From Desulfobacula sp. (GTDB lineage Bacteria; Desulfobacterota; Desulfobacteria; Desulfobacterales; Desulfobacteraceae), in contig JAABTB010000154.1 of the NCBI GenBank assembly GCA_011390085.1, forward strand, positions 1 to 5,989: 5,989 bases of DNA, written 5' to 3'. The notes under the pieces were generated by a model. That model saw only the letters and a list, made by a program, of their open reading frames with translations, did no database searches and was not told the DNA's origin. The translations under genes were made by a program, and so were the position numbers. The first letter of the stretch is position 1. Every line of letters begins with the position of its first letter. Shown piece after piece: positions 5,492-5,989 of the stretch.

Positions 5492-5989
5492 ACAGGAGGC
5501 GTACCCGCTTTTGGAACTGCTGCCGCCTCCGGATTCAGCGGTCTTGCCGCTTTTTGGGGTTATCGTTTCCCGACTGTTGACGCCGGAGGATGCCTTCCCC
5601 GGCAGGGTATCCCCTTTGAGAACGTTTTCCTTTGTTTCAACAGGATAGAAAGAACGATTATTGCCCCATTCCATCCAGGATGGCTCATACAGCCGCACAT
5701 CCTCAAAACCCATCAGCCGGAGCATAAAATATCCGAATGATCCGCGCCTGCCCGAATGGCAGTAGGTGATGACCGCCTTATCGGGATTGAGACCTTTGTA
5801 AAGTTCCTGTAATGCCTCGTAAGGTTTGATTGTCTTGATATCGGGGGTGGTCCAGTTGAGGGTGTAGTCGCTGTTGGTTGCGGTCGGGATATGTCCCAGC
5901 TTGAGCACCGTACCGTCCAGCCCCAGATTGGGTTTTTCACCCAGGTATTCTTCCCGGGACCGGACATCCAGGATCTGATAATAGGGGTC
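5483..5989 (-). CDS. Rhodanese-family sulfurtransferase, C-terminal part (5' end beyond window)
   Basis: The visible 168 residues (no start; frame open to the window edge) hold one complete-looking rhodanese domain. Rhodaneses transfer sulfane sulfur from thiosulfate or another donor to a thiol through a cysteine persulfide. Seen: ILDVRSREEYLG (visible residues 6-17), the usual second half of the fold; GHIPTA (32-37); the active-site loop YCHSGRRGS with catalytic C77 and two arginines; and LYEPSWMEWGNN (100-111), the YDGSW-EWG motif of thiosulfate sulfurtransferases. The domain resembles the catalytic C-terminal domain of two-domain enzymes, so a non-catalytic domain or signal peptide may lie outside the window. 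After the domain comes a Ser/Gly/Lys/Thr-rich tail (about 121-168) ending in Ser-Cys-Gly-Gly with a second cysteine (C166). An internal GTG at 5908 is not a credible start because it would cut off the DVR motif. The two YeeE/YedE genes follow at once, which suggests sulfur exchange with the importer. Location (periplasm or cytoplasm) is undetermined. Confidence 0.92.
   Translation of the reverse strand, partial: DPYYQILDVRSREEYLGEKPNLGLDGTVLKLGHIPTATNSDYTLNWTTPDIKTIKPYEALQELYKGLNPDKAVITYCHSGRRGSFGYFMLRLMGFEDVRLYEPSWMEWGNNRSFYPVETKENVLKGDTLPGKASSGVNSRETITPKSGKTAESGGGSSSKSGYASCGG

Noticed and set aside
5483..5908. Rhodanese starting at GTG 5908
   Set aside because: This would remove the DVRSREEY motif, which continues in frame upstream to the window edge. 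The gene simply starts outside the window.

Overview
The window carries seven genes, all on the minus strand and packed head to tail, so transcription runs from high to low coordinates. Intergenic gaps are 20 nt or less and two gene pairs overlap. Nearly every gene has a recognisable Shine-Dalgarno (SD) sequence, several of them inside the end of the preceding gene. No promoter, terminator, RNA gene, mobile element or CRISPR array was found, so this looks like the interior of one operon. Both end genes are cut by the window edges.

In transcription order there are two modules. The sulfur module (5989 to 4390) is the C-terminal part of a rhodanese-type sulfurtransferase followed by two half-size YeeE/YedE membrane proteins. 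These are probably the two halves of a thiosulfate (or related sulfur species) importer. The peptide module (4409 to 538) is a PepD-type M20 aminoacyl-histidine dipeptidase, a 668-residue OPT-family oligopeptide transporter and a small PqqD-like protein. Last comes the N-terminal third of a dihydrolipoyl dehydrogenase-type flavoprotein disulfide oxidoreductase (517 to 1).

The modules are physically joined: the pepD start lies inside the end of the second YeeE gene. A coherent but unproven reading is a sulfur and thiol-peptide acquisition operon. The OPT protein would import short peptides, PepD would hydrolyse dipeptides, the YeeE/YedE pair would import thiosulfate, the rhodanese would move sulfane sulfur, and the flavoprotein would reduce a disulfide. 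The least explained member is the PqqD-like protein, because no radical SAM partner or precursor peptide is visible.

Base composition is roughly balanced. The gene types suggest an anaerobic, sulfur-metabolising bacterium, most likely of the Desulfobacterota (Desulfobacterales-like). That assignment is inferred from gene content and general familiarity, with no database search behind it.
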